A DNA stretch of 64,000 nt. It comes from Sneathiella limimaris. GTDB lineage: Bacteria; Pseudomonadota; Alphaproteobacteria; Sneathiellales; Sneathiellaceae. Positions 63,033 to 64,000 of the stretch are shown here, piece by piece (the stretch's first letter is position 1; each line of letters begins with the position of its first letter). A model generated the notes under the pieces. It was not told the DNA's origin, searched no databases, and was given only the letters and a program-made list of their open reading frames with translations. Location: positions 1,674,001-1,738,000 of the forward strand of contig NZ_JABBYJ010000001.1 in the NCBI RefSeq assembly GCF_012932565.1, read 5' to 3'. Position numbers and translations under genes: made by a program.

Positions 63033-64000
63033 AGCGCCTCTGTGGACTGGAGCAGAAATATTGCAGGCAACATCAGGAAGTTGCAGCTCGCAAGATTGGC
63101 AGGTTACGGGAGTCTCAATAGATAATCGTGCGATTAACCCGGGTGACCTGTTCATTGCTATTGTTGGTCCCAATAATGATGGCCATACATATGTAAAAAG
63201 CGCTTTTGAAAATGGGGCGGTCGCCGCTCTTGTTAGCCGTATTCCTGAGGATTGTGAGGATCTTGAGTGTTTAGTCTTGGTCGAAGATACCCAGACAGCG
63301 ATGGAACAGTTGGGTGAAGCCGCGCGCGCTCGCACAGATGCGAAAATCATTGCCGTAACCGGAAGCGTTGGAAAAACCGGAACCAAAGAGGCGCTAGCAC
63401 ATTGTCTTTCTGCTCAAGGGAAAACCCATTGGAGTGTCAGTAGTTTTAATAATCATTGGGGCGTTCCTTTATCTCTCGCGAGAATGCCGCAAGAGACAGA
63501 GTTCGGTGTTTTCGAGGTTGGAATGAACCACCCAGGTGAGCTTGGCCCTCTATCTTGTTTTGTGAAACCACATGCAGCGATTATTACAACAATTGCAATC
63601 GCCCACTTGGAATTTTTCAAGGATAAAGCCGAAATTGCCAGGGCAAAATCCGAGATATTTGAAGGTGTTTTGTCAGACGGAACTGCCGTAATAAATGCGG
63701 ATATAGAAGAGTTTCAGTTGCTGCATGATCGTGCCTTAGAGGAGGGAGTCAGAAATATTCTGACTTTTGGGTCGAATGAGGGCTCTGATTGTAAACTGTT
63801 GAATATGAAGCTTGTCGCTCATGGCAGTGAAGTTGAAGCCTCAATTGCGGGTGAGCGCGTGGCTTATCAATTATCTGTTCCGGGTGAGCATTGGGTGAAA
63901 AATTCACTGGCTGTGCTTGGAGCAATTAAGGCTGTTGGCGCTGATGTTCAAAAAGCCGCTTCTTCGCTTGCCTCATTTCAGGCACCCGGAGGACGGGGAG
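63025..64000 (+). CDS. murF: UDP-MurNAc-tripeptide:D-Ala-D-Ala ligase, 3' end outside window
   Basis: The first 325 residues of a family of about 450-470 are present; the frame is open to the window edge. It starts at ATG 63025 with GGGAGGGG upstream and overlaps the murE end by eight bases. It shows the N-terminal uridine-binding domain (VSIDNRAINPGDLF), the ATP loop VTGSVGKTGTKEAL, the FNNHWGVPLSL segment and FEVGMNHPGE. It adds D-Ala-D-Ala to complete the cytoplasmic pentapeptide precursor. Confidence 0.94.
   Translation, partial: MSEAPLWTGAEILQATSGSCSSQDWQVTGVSIDNRAINPGDLFIAIVGPNNDGHTYVKSAFENGAVAALVSRIPEDCEDLECLVLVEDTQTAMEQLGEAARARTDAKIIAVTGSVGKTGTKEALAHCLSAQGKTHWSVSSFNNHWGVPLSLARMPQETEFGVFEVGMNHPGELGPLSCFVKPHAAIITTIAIAHLEFFKDKAEIARAKSEIFEGVLSDGTAVINADIEEFQLLHDRALEEGVRNILTFGSNEGSDCKLLNMKLVAHGSEVEASIAGERVAYQLSVPGEHWVKNSLAVLGAIKAVGADVQKAASSLASFQAPGGRG

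Overview
The window looks like chromosome from a free-living, probably marine alphaproteobacterium. Base composition is roughly half GC by eye, genes are dense, and overlapping TGATG/ATGA start-stop junctions are common. The clues are an intact ccoNOQP-ccoGHIS cytochrome cbb3 cluster beside an FnrN/FnrL-type regulator and hemN, the start of a division and cell-wall (dcw) cluster (mraZ-rsmH-ftsL-ftsI-murE-murF), a bacterial class A RNase P RNA, a fused indolepyruvate ferredoxin oxidoreductase, and the Gram-negative 'marine' sortase plus VIT/vWA target pair. A Rhodospirillales/Sneathiella/Kiloniella-like organism would fit, but I cannot fix the genus. I see no tRNA, CRISPR array, insertion sequence or prophage.

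Layout: 1-5115 holds a cut-off aldehyde dehydrogenase, a periplasmic solute-binding protein whose signal peptide seems to begin at an ATC codon, a small membrane protein, and a yeast-type saccharopine pathway pair (lysine to saccharopine to allysine). 5279-8735 is a three-gene oxidative set (Baeyer-Villiger-type monooxygenase, HSL-type esterase, short-chain dehydrogenase). Next come a dimethylargininase, an iron-type alcohol dehydrogenase, a GAF-PAS histidine kinase, an MFS transporter, a DUF1499 protein and a tungstate-type ABC transporter in the order permease-ATPase-binding protein. 16926-20961 holds a TRIC-family membrane protein, a crotonase, an ABM monooxygenase and a second PAS histidine kinase. 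21120-24333 is a polyamine cluster (ODC-fold decarboxylase, deoxyhypusine-synthase-like homospermidine synthase, agmatinase-family ureohydrolase). 24451-29517 is envelope-related: sortase target, class GN sortase, UppP, a DUF3108 periplasmic protein and an M15 peptidase.

29498-40412 is catabolic and regulatory: an AsnC/Lrp regulator divergent from indolepyruvate ferredoxin oxidoreductase, a class III adenylate cyclase, an MBL hydrolase, and a LysR regulator divergent from two tandem acyl-CoA dehydrogenase paralogues. 40642-50901 is the microaerobic respiration block: the oxygen-sensing regulator, anaerobic haem synthesis, the cbb3 oxidase with an FNR-type box upstream, and the copper/assembly genes. 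The short genes ccoQ and ccoS are both present. 50909-56202 holds an MFS protein, a TerB-DnaJ protein, a peptidoglycan amidase, rnpB and a Kef-type antiporter. An AT-rich pentapeptide-repeat gene then sits against the dcw cluster, which opens with a run of 10-bp-spaced MraZ-type repeats and continues off the right edge inside murF.

The items most worth following up are the sortase pair with a degenerate sorting motif, the compact polyamine cluster, the extended MraZ box, the ATC-initiated binding protein, and the putative operators in front of the LysR/acyl-CoA dehydrogenase and AsnC/indolepyruvate oxidoreductase pairs. I did not find a clearly new defence or mobile system here. Most of the window is recognisable metabolism and envelope biology.
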